The notes: a model not told the origin generated them from the sequence alone. Positions 1-12,800 are shown, counted from the stretch's first letter. The stretch: DNA of 64,000 nt from Mesostigma viride (GCA_009746045.1 RPFO01000497.1:58501-122500); one strand, 5' to 3'. A program made the numbers and translations.

Positions 1-509
1 CTAATGAGAGGATGTGCCATGGTACCACAGATGGCCATGCCACATGAATGGCACACCCAAAGGCTAGAATGGAGCATTCTAGTTCTTATTACGGGTGTCA
101 CCCGTAATGGTTTGAGTGCCTAGATATTTGGAAGCTTGTGCATGATTGATGCTGAATTTCTCACCAAGCGTCCATTATGTAGTGTACTTTTGGGTTTAGG
201 AGGTTTTTGGTGCCCTCAACTTTATCATCATACCCCAATTTAGAACCATCTCATCACCCCTTTTTTGTTAACGTTTGTAGCCAAACCCCCTCAGATGGCA
301 ACGTGCAATTCACCAATATTTGTTATCCAAAAAAAATATTTAAAATATATTCAAATAGCCCAGCATTGGATCTCGGATCCCATCGAACCGTTTTTCCAGA
401 TTCGGCGCGACGCTCCGGCGCCCGCATTTGGCGCGATTCTGCATTCTACGAAAAATTACGGGCCACACCCGTTATAAGTTCACAGACGGAGTGTTAATAA
501 ATGAATTAA
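1..509. other. AT-rich stretch without a recognised gene
   Basis: No ORF here resembles a protein I know. The one clear structure is a hairpin at 88-108 (ATTACGGGTG, one-base loop, CACCCGTAAT). A related half-palindrome (ATTACGGG..CCCGTTAT) recurs near 455-476, so this may be the end of a further element that begins left of the window. Confidence 0.4.
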
Positions 510-2208
510 CCCCTAAATGGTCTGGCTGCCGATTTTCCGCCTAAAACTGAGTTACAGCCGACACGTCGGCCCCTTCTCGGGGGACCAAATGCCGCGAAAA
601 CTATTGAGAATTAGGAAAAGTTTAGCTGAGAAGATCGAAAGTTTATAATTTTCCTCACAGCATGGTACTAGGGTTTGCATACTTCTGACAAAGTTATAGA
701 GGTGTTCTGGCCGGTCAAAGTACAAGGGGTCAGGGTACTTTTTCACGTACAACGTGCATTCCGGAAAACGACGACCTGGCCATGGCGGCTTGCGCCCACG
801 CATGGCATTTATGTTTTCGTTCGAATTTTCTGACCAAACTCAGGAAATTGATTTTATACGTCCTAAAGATGATACAGGCCAATTTTTGGTTCGCGGGAAT
901 GCCATTTGATAGGTGTCGGCAGCGTTCTTGCTCGAAAAAACTGCGATCAGGCCGGACGATAGAAACGTTGACAGCAATACCTTTCCGGCGTATTTTAAAG
1001 GATATATTAGTTTCTTTGTACTTTTTATGGTACATGGTAGTCGTAAACGTGCAAGGGTGGCCAGAAATCGCCGAATCCAGCGACCATGCTGCACAACTTT
1101 GGTGTGCCGAAATGCGCCATTTTGCGGCCACCGCCTGGGCCAAGGTAACGCCATCCATGCCTGGTAAAGCTTAAGCATCGTTTTCCTATCGATGTTTGAC
1201 GTTTATATATACGTTCTAGCTTGTGTAGCGCATTCTTTTTGCATTATTCATGCTCTTTCTTGACCCTGGCCTGGCCCCTTTCTAAAACACCCTTCTTAGA
1301 TGCTTCCCTCAGTCAGTTGACCTGCCACAGGGTGATGGTGATAAGTTTTAGAGGCTGTATGGGTTTGAATACCTCCATATATGTTTGTTATACATTTCCC
1401 ACACACATATTGCATGAGTGTGAGGCAGTTGGCTGGTCTCTGTGGCATCATCAAGCATGTAACCGGTGAGTAGAAGCTTCCCATTGTCAGCATGTGCCAC
1501 CAGGTGTGCTGGCCATCACCTGGCAAGCTGTAGCAGCTTAGGCCTAGTTTATCCTTGCTAGGGCAAGCTGAAATAGGCTTAAAATCACTAGTTTGTTGGT
1601 GGCTGCCTCCTAGAATGCATGCCTTGCGTAGGGTATCCGTACCACGTTACCTACGTGCATGGACAAGGTGGCACCTGCACATAGGTGCCATGTAAGGGCA
1701 GTGTGATGATGCAGTTATGTTTCCCCATCATTGTGGAAGGGAAATGTATTGTGTGGCATGGTTGGGGGCCATTTTAGTAGGTATTAGTAGGTAGTATGCC
1801 CACTCCTACCCCCTTGGTTGCTTTTTACCAACGGTACCCCTATGGGCTGTACTGGGTGTAACTGCTGGTATACCCACCCAAATGATGACCCCAATGGCTC
1901 AAACTGTTCAGCAACTAATTGTTCATCATCCCTGAAGTGGTAGGTGCCTAGCTCTTACAACATAATTCAAAATGCACATTCTACCAAAAATGAAAACGCT
2001 CGTCTTGACCCCCCTGACTTTGACGGCAGTTATACATGGCCTACCCTGCATATATGTAAGGTTGTGATATACCAACCCGAAGGGCAACTCATGGACATGC
2101 TTGGCCCCCAAGGACAGCCATTGGATATGGGTGGGTTGGATGGCATCTGGTTTGCAAAATTGTGAAGTTACAGCCGATGCATCGGCAGTATTTCTGCCCA
2201 TTTAGGGG
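510..2208. mobile_element. piggyBac-like non-autonomous element flanked by TTAA
   Basis: The two ends are inverted repeats CCCCTAAATGG (510-520) and CCATTTAGGGG (2198-2208), each bordered by TTAA (506-509 and 2209-2212). A TTAA duplication with ends starting CCC is the hallmark of the piggyBac superfamily. Both subterminal regions carry a GTTACAGCCGA-N4-TCGGC palindrome (about 551-566 and 2167-2184), a possible transposase site. The 1.7-kb interior shows no transposase, so it would be non-autonomous. The terminal repeats are short and chance inverted repeats are possible. Confidence 0.5.
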
Positions 2209-2212
2209 TTAA

Positions 2213-3300
2213 GTAGTTAGTTAATAAATCAGGTTGATTCAGATGAGGTCCCTGCTGGTTCCTTGTGGACTGGCCAGCCAGGGAGATATCTTGTTACATG
2301 GTCAGGCCCTTGCCGACCATGTAAGAACGAACCTGTTAGGCGACGCAGTGGCCAACATTGGACATACCGCCATATGTTTGTCTCCGCGATATGATTTTAG
2401 CTGACATGCAGAGCACAGACACTGTTGGCGTCATCCGCTCAACCCCTCTTATTCAGACATGGGACCTCGGATATGTAGGATTAGTAGCGTTGCCCAGGCG
2501 GACATTGTCAAAGACTACGACCCCCCAGTTGTGGGTCCTAGGAAATTTAACAAGCATGATTGTCTCCTTGTTGATAGGCATTAATTAATCCTTGATGATA
2601 GGCATTGCTTGCGTGCAAGAGTAGCTCGAGGCCCATATTTTAGACTACTAGCTGAGCTGTGGACATACATGTAGTTATTGACGTCTTGACGGATATTGAC
2701 GTCTTGGGGTGACTTCCACTATATCTTCTTTGGGGAATTCAGAGATCCCGGTCCCCCAACATGGACATGAGACTAATTAAAATCAATTAATCAATGTCAT
2801 GAATAGAGCGCGTTCATGACGTTCAGTCATGAACAGAGCCCTAACCTTAAACACATAAGAAAACAATTATGGCGGGCCATGTGACCAATGTAAGAAGCTT
2901 AGCCCCCAAACATATTGTTGTCTCACGTAATGAATCACTTGCTGATCAACAAATCGATGGTTATCTCATAGGCACAATGTACCTCTGACCATCATTGCTG
3001 GCCCATGCATGCATGCACCAATGGCAGCCTACATGACACATACATCGCTTATTTGCCATGTAAAAAATGCGACAAAGTGTCCATATAGGTACTCATAGAT
3101 TAGCACAAATTCCTTAGCACGATGTGGACAACTTTACTTAACGGTGAAAGCCTGTCTCGCCCTTATTGCCTTGAGGGTTCCCGGCGATAGGTCCTGTCTG
3201 TTGGTCGACATTTTTCTTTTGCAGCTGGCCATCGTCGGTAGGTATGAATGATCTCGATGCTAGCAATTACGATGATGATACCCGAGGTAGTCTATACCTC
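2213..3300. other. Intergenic sequence, nothing recognised
   Basis: No coding sequence or named repeat could be supported. Small local repeats exist near 2680-2705 (GACGTCTTG twice) and 2795-2840 (TCATGAA-type inverted repeats). Confidence 0.4.
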
Positions 3301-3309
3301 GGATCGAGA

Positions 3310-4115
3310 GCTTCTTCTTGTATGGCAATGCCGGCAGGGCGATGACGGTGACGGCCGTCACCGTCATCGCTCTCGACGGGCGTGATGGAAAGGACCTGTT
3401 TGATAGGCGGCAGCTATTTTTAATATAGGTCGTTTACTATTACTCCCAATAAAGAGTTATGAGGTTGGCCCTCGGCATGGCGATCACGGGGCGATGACGG
3501 GGCGATGACGGGGCGATGACGGGGCGTTGACGCGCGTGATGAATAGGATCTGTTTGATAGGCGGCGGCTATTGGTAATATAGTTTGTTGATTAAGAGAAG
3601 AGTTTAGATGTTGGCCCGTCGAGGGCGATGACGGTGACGGCGTCACCGTCATCGCCCTCGACGGGCGTCATGAATACGACCTTTTTTATATGCGGCGGCT
3701 ATTGGTAGTATAGGTCGTTGACTATTACTCCGAATAAAGAGTTAAGAGGTTGGCCCTCGGCATGGCGATCACGGGGCGATGACGGGGCGATGACGGGGCG
3801 TTGACGCGCGTGATGAATAGGATCTGTTTGATAGGCGGCGGCTATTGGTAATATAGATTGTTGATTAAGAGAAGAGTTTAGATGTTGGCCCGTCGAGGGC
3901 GATGACGGTGACGGTCGTCACCGTCATCGCCCTCGACGGGCGTGATGATAAGCCCATGTTTGATATGCGGCAGCTATTGGTAGTATAGGTCGTTGACTAT
4001 CACTCCGAATAAAGAGTTAACAGGTTAAGGCCCTCGGCCGGGCGATGACGGGGCGATGACGGGGCGTTGACGCTCGTGATGAATAGGACCTGTTTGATAG
4101 GCGGCGGCTATTGCT
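3310..4115. repeat. Satellite of about 270-290 bp units with perfect palindromes
   Basis: Three diverged units share TTTGATAGGCGGC, AATAAAGAGTTA and GATGACGGGGC blocks in the same order. Each carries a long palindrome of the GCGATGACGGTGACG type: 3339-3370 (32 bp, no loop), 3614-3666 (26-bp arms, 1-base loop) and 3888-3941 (26-bp arms, 2-base loop). Between palindromes, GGGGCGATGAC repeats in tandem two to four times. Such arms could extrude as cruciforms or form RNA hairpins; no coding role is seen. Confidence 0.85.
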
Positions 4116-4126
4116 AATATATAGGT

Positions 4127-4475
4127 CGGATATTTGTGTACCACCCCCCTCCTTCCCACGGCAGGTACGCAGCGACCCGCTGTTGTCCTGGCTGCAATTG
4201 TGTATCACTTGTACGGTATTTGTGTATCACTTGTAGCGTATTTGTGTATCACTTGTCCTCCTTCCCACGGCAGGTACGCAGCGACCCGCTGTTGTCCTGC
4301 CTGCAATTGTGTATCACTTGTACGGTATTTGTGTATCACTTGTAGCGTATTTGTGTATCACTTGTCCTCCTTCCCACGGCAGGTACGCAGCGACCCGCTG
4401 TTATACTGGCGGTATTTGTGTATCACTTGTAGCGTATTTGTGTATCACTTGTACGGTATTTGTGTACCACCACCC
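4127..4475. repeat. Tandem repeat, about 120-bp unit
   Basis: About two and a half copies of a unit containing CCTTCCCACGGCAGGTACGC followed by several runs of GTATTTGTGTATCACTTGTA. The repeat keeps more than one frame open, so the apparent proteins here are artefacts. Confidence 0.85.
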
Positions 4476-4479
4476 TCCA

Positions 4480-5480
4480 TGGCCCATGCAGCCCGGCCCG
4501 GCATCGTGCCGTCGCCGACCCGACAACGTTTTCTCGAACAACACGAATTTGAATTTTAGGCACTGGAGCGGCTGGCACGCTAGCGGCACGACCAACGGAA
4601 CAAGAGAACCGAGAAACTGTGGCCGCCAGGAGGATAAAGGTTTCAAGGCGCATGCGTTTGAGGCTAGCCAGAACCGAATGCGAGGTTTTACTTTATCAAA
4701 CCGATGTATATCAATGTGGCCAGAATTCTTTTCCAGTTGCGGGGTCGTGTGTCGCCAATTTGTTGTTGGGCCGGGCACTTTAATCGTGATTGCAAGAAGT
4801 CAGTTCACGACGCCGTTAGCGTGGCATTTATGTACAGCAATTCATCGTTCGGCTTCTTTATCCTATCGGCAACTCCTCACGACGTGTGAGCGTGAGTCGG
4901 CTGTCGTGTGAATGGACACTTTCTGGGAAAGTAAGTCACTAGAGTGCCAATTTCACCGATCGCAAAACATTTACCCAGTTTGGGCAGATAGACCTGGCTG
5001 AATACGAGGGCGAGCGGAAGTAATTGTTGATGCATAGCCATCTGCTTCCTGCGCTTTGTAATTGTAATGAGTTGTTCGCAAATCGGCGTCTCTAGCGGTT
5101 ACTCCTCTGTGCACAGCTGGCTACCAAGAAGACTTCATTGGCAGCCGGACTGCGGATGCGCGTCGTTGGAATATTAGCAACGTCAACATGTTTGCTGCGT
5201 TTTTTGTGAAGCTTGTCTAGCCGACTGCATTTGGGAGACTTGGCAAGGTTGCCTCCAATCGTTGAAGTCACAACCTGGGTGTCAATTCACGTTTACTAGC
5301 CACGGTCATAGTAACATTCTAATGGCATTTGTCCCAGTTTCAACATGGGTTTTCACTCTGATCTGATGGAGTTAAGGGCCTAGCTCCGTGGTTTTGTGTC
5401 ATTGTAGCAGTTTAGTCGCCTGCTAACGTAGTGAATCTTCCATCCCACCTCTCCCACCCCCACCCGCACTTCTTGCACTC
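4480..5480. other. Spacer, nothing recognised
   Basis: No supported gene, RNA or mobile element between the 120-bp repeat and the CT tract. Confidence 0.35.
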
Positions 5481-5814
<334 letters not shown>

Positions 5815-5881
5815 TCCCACCCCCGCTCTCTTGTCCCTCCCGCACCTCTCCTCTCTCTTTCCCTTTCCCTTGGCTGTTGAG

Positions 5882-5955
5882 AAGGACTGGGGTGAAAAAT
5901 CCAGACCGTTGGTGGCTGCCTTCAAGCAGGAAGTTTCAAGGATCAACAAGTTTTT
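5882..5955 (+). CDS. Possible internal exon of an unidentified gene
   Basis: A 74-base open stretch follows the long CT tract and an AG, and ends at a consensus donor (GTGAGC at 5956). It would encode a charged, helix-like peptide (starting KDWGEKSRPL, ending EVSRINKF). No partner exon was identified on either side and no family recognised. It could be chance; the support is only splice-site context and coding look. Confidence 0.2.
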
Positions 5956-6539
5956 GTGAGCTGTCTCATATGGTCACTGCTGCGACAAAGGTGAGTTATC
6001 TTGTTTTTCATGCAATTTTTTTGCTGTAGCTAGGTAAGCCGGCCGTTTTGTACTCCTCTTTCTTTTGCTCTCACGATTATTCTTGTTGTGGTTTATATGG
6101 TCCCGTTAAGTGGCATGCATTATCATTATCCACATTAGTGTGAGAAACCATCAGCAGTGTTGTAGCTTGCATCTACAACAACAGTTTTTGCTGCCGCCAC
6201 CACTGCTATTACCAACATAAAGTCATTCTTGCTTTCTAAGCACTCTTTTTCCTCTTGGGCTGTTGGTTGGGATACCAGCCACCCTTGCACGCATAAATTC
6301 CAGCACCGGGTGCATGTGAAAACACAACCAAGGCAAGAATGTCCCCCTATCGCAATATCCCACCCACGCAACGCACCCAATGCAGCAAGAATGGGACCAC
6401 CTTGTTGCCATGAGCTCTAGCACCGTGGCCACCTCTAGCTTTCTACTGTTCCCGTCCATCCTTATTTACACTGGCTGCTTTGCTTGCATTTCTGGCTCAG
6501 TGCCAGTTTGCACTTGCTAGCTTGCTAAGACAATAATGC

Positions 6540-6935
6540 AGCTTGCAAACGGCAAGGGCAAGCACCCGGGTAAGAGCAAAGGCAACCGCACGAGCAAAGG
6601 AAAGGGAAACTGGAAGAGCAAGCACAAGGCCAAGGAAAGGATTAAGGCACTTGTGCTTGCCAAAAGGGCAGGCTCAAGGGAAATGACAAGGGCAGGGGCA
6701 GGCACAAGGGAAGCGGATAAGGGCAAGGGCAGGCGCAAGGGAAAGAGATTAGGACAAGTCAAGCACGAGGGAACGGACAAGGGCACGGGCAGGCACAAGG
6801 GAAAAGATGAAGACAAGGGCAGGCACTAGGGGAAGGATGAGGGCAACGGCAAACACTGGGGATCAAAGGATAGGGGCAAGGGCAGATGCTAGGGTAACAG
6901 TTAGGGCAAAGGCAGGCACAAGAGAAGAATAAGGG
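6540..6935. repeat. Degenerate purine-rich minisatellite
   Basis: Repeats of about 20-25 bp around GGCAGGCACAAGGGAA and GGGCAAGGGCAG. It keeps a Lys/Gly-rich frame open on the plus strand from 6536, but the composition comes from the repeat and I do not consider it a gene. Confidence 0.75.
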
Positions 6936-7179
6936 GCCGTGAAGTATAAGTGGAAATGCGGGTGGCGACATGGGGTTCGATCGGGCCTGCTGATGCAAAT
7001 GCAGATTTCAACTGCAGTGACAAACTCAAGCGTAGACATAGGCAACGACAAATTCCTTGCATGCGTGCCTTGCTCTTCACCGGCTGGCTCATTTGCTAGT
7101 TGTCTAACAGTTTCTACCGATAAACATCACTTGCCATTGTAAGGTCTGCCTTGCTGCCGTGCTAGTGGGTAGCTGGGTG

Positions 7180-7400
7180 ATCGTGCTTGTTCCTTGTCAA
7201 GGGAGGGATGCATGTGGAGTAGGTGGGTGGGTGTGCTTGTTCCTTGCCAAGGAAGGGATGCACAAAGGTTAGATAGGTGCACGTGCTTGTTTCTTGTCAA
7301 GGGAGGGACGCACAAAGGGTAGGTGGGGGCACATGGTTGTGCCTCGTCAAGGGCGGGATGCACGAAGGGTAGGTGGGGGCATGTGGTTGGTCCTTGTCTT
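7180..7400. repeat. Minisatellite, about 50-bp unit
   Basis: Four to five diverged copies of a unit containing GTGCTTGTTCCTTGTCAAGG, GAGGGATGCAC and AAGGGTAGGTGGG. The reverse strand reads as a proline-rich frame, which is an artefact of the repeat. Confidence 0.75.
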
Positions 7401-8127
7401 TTCACCGCCCAAGCGATGGCGATGTAGCATGCATTATACATTTATTCGTGCATTAAAAATCACTTTCCTTACAAGCGGCCTTAGCCGACTCCATCTGCCG
7501 TTGCCATTTCTCCGTATTGCATTGTCCGGACACGGTTTTTGTGTCGCAGGTCTTCCCCCGTAAAGGCACAAGCTGCCTGCGCGCGGAATTCTGTGCAGAC
7601 ACCTCGGTTTCCAACACGACGGCATCCCGCACATATCGAGCTCTGGATGTACAACATCTTCCCCCGGCGCACTTGCTCCCGGATGGAGCTTCTGTGCGGT
7701 GCCGACATCCCCGGAGCTGTCCTAAGCACTGCATGGAAACAGTATTTCAAGCCACGAAGAGAAGCCACGACTTTGATATTGACTTGATATTGTCGTCAGA
7801 AGACTTGATATGCTCTTTCTGTGAAGGCGTTGGATTTTTGTGCATGACATGTAATCCTGCATGTAATAATGAAATGGTTTATGAAATAGAAACTTGTCTT
7901 GCATGAGCCTTGCTGCAAATGCCATTCATTTTTATTTTTTTTTCCGGGTAAATGGGTGTTAGGGGTTAGGTTGACCGAAATGATAAGTGAAATTCCTTCA
8001 GTGAAATTCTAAGTGACATGCGTACTGCAATTCAGAACGACATAGCGACATGATAGTGTAGTACCGGTAGTGTACGCGAGAAGCATACGACGTCGTAACC
8101 TACGGGACCGAGTACCGGGATCGTAAA

Positions 8128-8375
8128 CTACCAGGTGGTAAATTACCGTACGTACATTACCACGTCGGAATCTTACCACGTCGTAATCTTACCACGTCGG
8201 AATCTTACCACGTCGGAATCTTACCACGTCGGAATCTTACCACGTCGTAACTTACCACCTCGTAACTTACGGCGTGGGATCGTAGGTAGGATCTCAGCGA
8301 TAACTTACTGCGTGGGATCGTAGGTGAGATGTATATAGTAAGAATGAGCCGAGGCGTAATTTACCACCTGGTAAT
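8128..8375. repeat. Inverted repeat enclosing a 16-bp tandem array
   Basis: CTACCAGGTGGTAAATTAC near 8128-8148 is inverted as TAATTTACCACCTGGTA near 8355-8373. Between them TTACCACGTCGGAATC is repeated about six times with small changes (8155-8270). Terminal or subterminal inverted repeats plus short internal arrays resemble non-autonomous DNA transposons, but no target duplication was found. Confidence 0.5.
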
Positions 8376-8459
8376 TTACGCCTCGGATCCTTTTTACCAC
8401 CCTCGGACGAAAAGTATAGTGTATAAGGATCCACTTGGCGTAGGTACTAATCCCTGATT

Positions 8460-8592
8460 ACTAAAACTGGCCACAACTTTCTCATTTGTAGGCCAAATCC
8501 AACGGGATAAAGAACAGTGGCTCCTGTACAAGAGCCTCTATTTATCTAGCCAGGTCAGGTGGGTACAAATACAAGGACCATGTCCTTGACAC
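8460..8592 (-). mobile_element. Probable 3' LTR segment of the copia element
   Basis: Downstream of the copia stop codon on the minus strand comes a purine tract (AAGGGGGGTG) immediately before a TGTCAAGG start at about 8592, the expected polypurine tract and LTR start. A GATAAATAGAGG TATA-like box and a GGCTC/GAGCC hairpin follow. The far LTR end is not defined here. Confidence 0.5.
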
Positions 8593-8692
8593 CCCCCTTA
8601 CAACACATGACCTTGCTCTAGTGCTATCCTGTCAAGTATAACACTTAGAGCAAAAAAGCTCTCAGCCCCTGTGGGCATATACAACTGCATAT

Positions 8693-11600
8693 CTAAGTAG
8701 ACACCAGCAGCTTGTCCCGCAGGGTGATGAACCGTGCCCTTCCCAGGGCCTTGGTGAAGATGTCCGCCAGGTTGTCCTTGCCAGGGCAGTGACGCATGCA
8801 GATGGAGCCCCCCTCCACCTGCTCACGGATGAAGTGGTAGCGCACGTCGATGTGCTTGGTGCGCTTGGGGTGCACAGGGTCCTTGGCCAGGGCCACCGCG
8901 CCAGTGTTGTCGCACAGCACGGTCGTGGGCCCCTCCACAGGTGTACCCAGGTCTCCCAGCAGGCGCCTGAGTGGCAGCACCAGCTGGGTGACGCTGCTCG
9001 CAGCAATGTACTCTGCCTCGCAGGAAGACAGAGCAACAATGGGTTGCTTGCGGCTGCACCACTCCACGGGCGCACCCCGGAACAGGACCAGGTTGCCCGT
9101 CACAGAGCGTCTGGACTCTGGGCAGTTAGCCCAGTCAGCGTCAGTCCAGGCCTCCAGCCCCCCTTCCTGACCATACCGCAGACCCTTGTCCCTCGTGGTG
9201 TAGAGGTACCGGATCAGGCGGTCGGCAGCCTCCATGTGGGCCGCCGTGGGTGCCTGCATGTGCTGGGCCAGTTGGTTGACAGCAAAAGCAATGTCTGGAC
9301 GTGTCCACAGCGCGACATACAGCACGGCACCGGTTTTGGACTGATACAGCTGGGTGTCCGGGGCATTAGCTGCATTCCCCCCTCGCGTTGGGGACTAACA
9401 CGGGACACACTGACCGGGGTGCGTACAGGGAAGGAGGGAGAAAGCCCAAAGCGGGCAGCCAGGGCCTCAATATACACAGTTTGGTGCAAGGAAAGAGACC
9501 GGGAAACAGGGTCGACATGGAGAGAAACACCGAGGAAAAAAGAAGGGTCATCGGACTCGGTGATCTGAAACTTGCTGGCCAAACGATGAGACCACGAGGC
9601 CAGCCAGGAAGAGGAAGGACTGCCTGCAATAATGTCGTCGACATGGACAAACACAAACGTACGAGACGTGGGATACACGTACAGGCAGGAATCCGTTGGG
9701 CTTTGTACAGCACCATCGGAGAGAAGATAGGCACTAAATGTTTTGTGCCAGTTACGTGGTGCCTGCTTGATGCCATAGAGGCTGCGTTGCAGCTTCCACA
9801 CCAGCACATCACCAGCGGCATCACGCTGCTCAAAGCCAGCAGGAGGACGCACATAGACGTCCTCAGAAAGTGGGGCGTACAAAAACGCAGTGCGAACATC
9901 AAGTTGCTTCAGCACATACCCAGACGAGACACCAAAAGCTAGTGCCAAACGAATGGTGGAGGAACGAACAGTAGGGCTAAAGACCTCAGTGAAATCTATG
10001 CCTTCCCGCTGAGCAAAGCCCTTCACAACAAAACGGGCCTTGAAACGGCCATCGCTTTTGACAGCAAACACCCACCGAGATGGAAGGACCTTGGCAGTGC
10101 GAGGAAGAGACTTGGAAGAAACGAGTGAATATACTGCATGCTCGCGAATGCTAGAAAGCTCACTATCCATCGCAGCACGCCACTCAGGGCTAGCATGGGC
10201 CTCAGCAAAAGAGGAGGGGATGGACGTGGAACCTGAGCTAGTGTGGAGTGAGAAAGTATCAAACAGATCACGCACACTCATGTAGTCAGGGTAAAAACGA
10301 GCCCATTTAGGGGAAACACGATCAAGAGGGGTTGTGGGTAACACCTGAGCGAGGGGATCATGTGCAACGCCGTCGGACACCAGTGCAGCAGTGGCCATAG
10401 CGGCAGCCGGTTGCTTGCCGCGGAGGGCCTGCACTAATTTGTGTAGCTGGGACGAAGAAGGAGATTCAGCAGCAGGTGTGTCTGCCGTCGACACGTGTCC
10501 AGGTGGTGTAGAGGTAGAAGCCGACGACGCCTCCAGCGCAGGACTTGGTGCGAAAACAGGTGCAGACTCAGACTCAGCGGGTTTGGGCTCAGGACTTGGC
10601 GCTGGCGCCTCCTCCAGTGGCGAGCCCCCCTCACCACTGGCATCCCCCGACAAAGCCTCCAGTGGCGAGCCCCCCTCACCACTGGCATCCCCCAAAGCAG
10701 TGCCCCCACTGCTGGCAGCGCCCACAGCAGCGTCCTCACTGCTGGCAGCGGCGCGCCGCGCCATGGCTCTAGTCACAGGACCAGAGGGCGGTAGGGCCAG
10801 AGTAGTATCAGGCCCAGGGACAGAATTCTCAGTGACCGGTGGCAGCAGAAGCTCGGAAGCCTCCTCCCCCTCCACCAGTGCCGGCAGCAGCTGAGGTGAT
10901 GGCAGGGCGTCGTTGCGCCAGGCCTCATTGAAGGCCACGTGGCGACGTTGCACCAAAGTGCGAGTGGCGGAGTCCAGGATCAGATATGCCGGCGAGTCGG
11001 GAGCATAACCGACAAAAATGCCAGGCATGGCCTTGGCCTCCAGCTTGCCACGATGCCCTTCCACACGATGCCAGGCTGGGCAGCCGAAAATGCGCATGTG
11101 CGACAGATCAGCGTGATGACCTGTCAGCAAAAAGTGTGGCGTGGCATCACCAGGATTCGAGGAGCACGGCAGGCGGTTCAGGATATAAATAGCACACTGG
11201 AGTGCCAATGCCCAGTATGCCTTCCCCAGGCCGGCGTGTGTCAACATCGCCAGAGTCATGCCCATTGCCAGGCCCCAGAGCCGCTCCGCTACGCCGTTCT
11301 GCTCAGGGCAGTAAGGCGCGGAGAACTCCTGGTGGACGCGGTGTTCAGCACACACCGCCCGCCAGGCTTGACCGGTGAAGACCGCGTCGTTGTCGGTGCG
11401 CAGCACGACAGAGCCGGCGTAGAAGGGGCGAATATCGCGGACGAGCAGCTCTGCAAACCGCCCCACCGCCTCGTCCTTGGTCTTGAGCGCAAACCCCCAT
11501 CGCCACCGAGTGGCATCGTCAGTGATGCCCAAGAAGTAGCGGGCTCCCCCCAGCGACTCGACGCTCATCGGGCCCAGCAGGTCGCCATGAAGCTTGGCGC

Positions 11601-12539
11601 GCGGCACAGTGGATCGCCGCTGCCCTGGCGGAAATGGCTGGCGCTTGATGAAGCCAGCCGGGCAGGATGGGCAGCCAGGAGCAGTTGGACTCCTCGTCGT
11701 CAAGTTGGATGCAGGGATGGCGACCAGCTTCTTGATGCGGTCGGCACCAGCATGGCCCAAACGCCAGTGCAGCAGCAGGTTAACCGGCCGCTCCACCGTC
11801 ACAGCAGCCATCGCTGGCGCTGCCTTCGCCGCAGGTAACACGTAGATGTTGTTCTGCATGGCGATCTTGTGATGCTTGTTATCCAGCACCACTGTCTCTT
11901 TGTGGAAATCCACCTTGTGACCTGCCTTTGCGAGTTGCGCGACTGAAAGGAGTCGTGCATTCAGGCCAGGTACAAGCAGCGCTCCTTGCAAGCGCACGCT
12001 GTGGCCAGGAAGCTCCACAGCGATGGTGCCCTGGCCGGTAGCGTGCAGCTGTCCGCCGGAGCCAGCGATTGCCCTGCTGTGGGGGGTCAGAGACACAAAG
12101 TCAGAACGGCACGGGGACATGTGGCTGCTCGCAGCCGAGTCCAGCACCCAGGTGAGGTTGTCGCACGTATACTGCGTGAGAGCAGCAGCCTCCAGCGGCG
12201 TCGACGGCGACTCCTCGGCGATGGTGACCATGCAGAAGCCAGGCGGCAGTTCAGCCGCCTCCTGAGTTGCGTTGGCAGCGGATCCAGCAGGTGCGTTGCG
12301 TCCCTTGTTCTGGTTCCCTCGGTTGCCGCCCTTGCCCCCCCTGTGCTGGTTGGGGTACCAGCGTGGGGCCTTCTCAGGATGCTCCTTCCAGCAGTCTTTG
12401 TCCTTGTGATTTGACAGGCCACAGTGACTGCATTTCTTGGTCCCCCCGTTCCCCTTGCTGTTGGTGTGGTAGACCTGGCCAGTGCCAGCACTCTCCTTTT
12501 TCACCACAGCACGCCCCCCCTTGAGCAGATCCTCCGATA
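8693..12539 (-). pseudogene. Ty1/copia gag-pol polyprotein, one frameshift
   Basis: Domains run in the copia order on the minus strand. A CCHC zinc knuckle (C-x2-C-x4-H-x4-C) lies near 12391-12436. The protease site reads DSAASSHM near 12120-12145, with Ala where DSG is usual. The integrase follows, with HHCC zinc site near 11660-11780 and catalytic core near 11270-11600. Reverse transcriptase follows with HVDD in place of YVDD near 9631-9655, then RNase H to the stop at 8693. Integrase before RT defines copia. One frameshift lies in a G6 run (9377-9382): upstream residues read in one frame, RNase H in another. Capsid-coding gag upstream of the knuckle is missing. Domains are otherwise well kept, so the insertion is probably fairly young. 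Confidence 0.93.
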
Positions 12540-12800
12540 CCATGTTGAAAGAACTAATGGGTTTGCCCTCTACAATGCTTGTGATTGAAACCCAAATGTG
12601 CCTGTCCTTGCAGGTACAGGCTATGGAGGATGGGAGCAAAGAGACAGAGACTCAGTTTGAGGCAGAATGATAGTGAGGAGTGCCTTTGGCAAGGCTCCTC
12701 AGTTGTTTTATTAACTCGAGGAAAAAACACAGGCAGAAAACTGGGATGACCTGATTGGCTGGCTAGGAATGTGCCTAGGAATATTCTCATGTAATACTCA
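12527..12800 (-). mobile_element. Possible 5' LTR and primer-binding site of the copia element
   Basis: On the minus strand, TTTCAACA is followed by TGGTATCGGAG (about 12528-12539), close to the copia primer-binding site TGGTATCAGAG complementary to initiator tRNA-Met. Upstream lie a TTAATAAAAC TATA-like box and a GGAGCC-type hairpin, as in an LTR. The sequence does not match the 3' LTR segment at 8460-8592, so either the element is chimeric or one assignment is wrong. Confidence 0.35.

Noticed and set aside
6536..6829. Lys/Gly-rich 97-codon ORF
   Set aside because: Reading of a purine-rich minisatellite.
7539..7787. Possible terminal exon (ELWMYNIFPRRT region) after AG at 7554 or 7599
   Set aside because: No partner exon, no recognised family; splice-site context alone is too weak.
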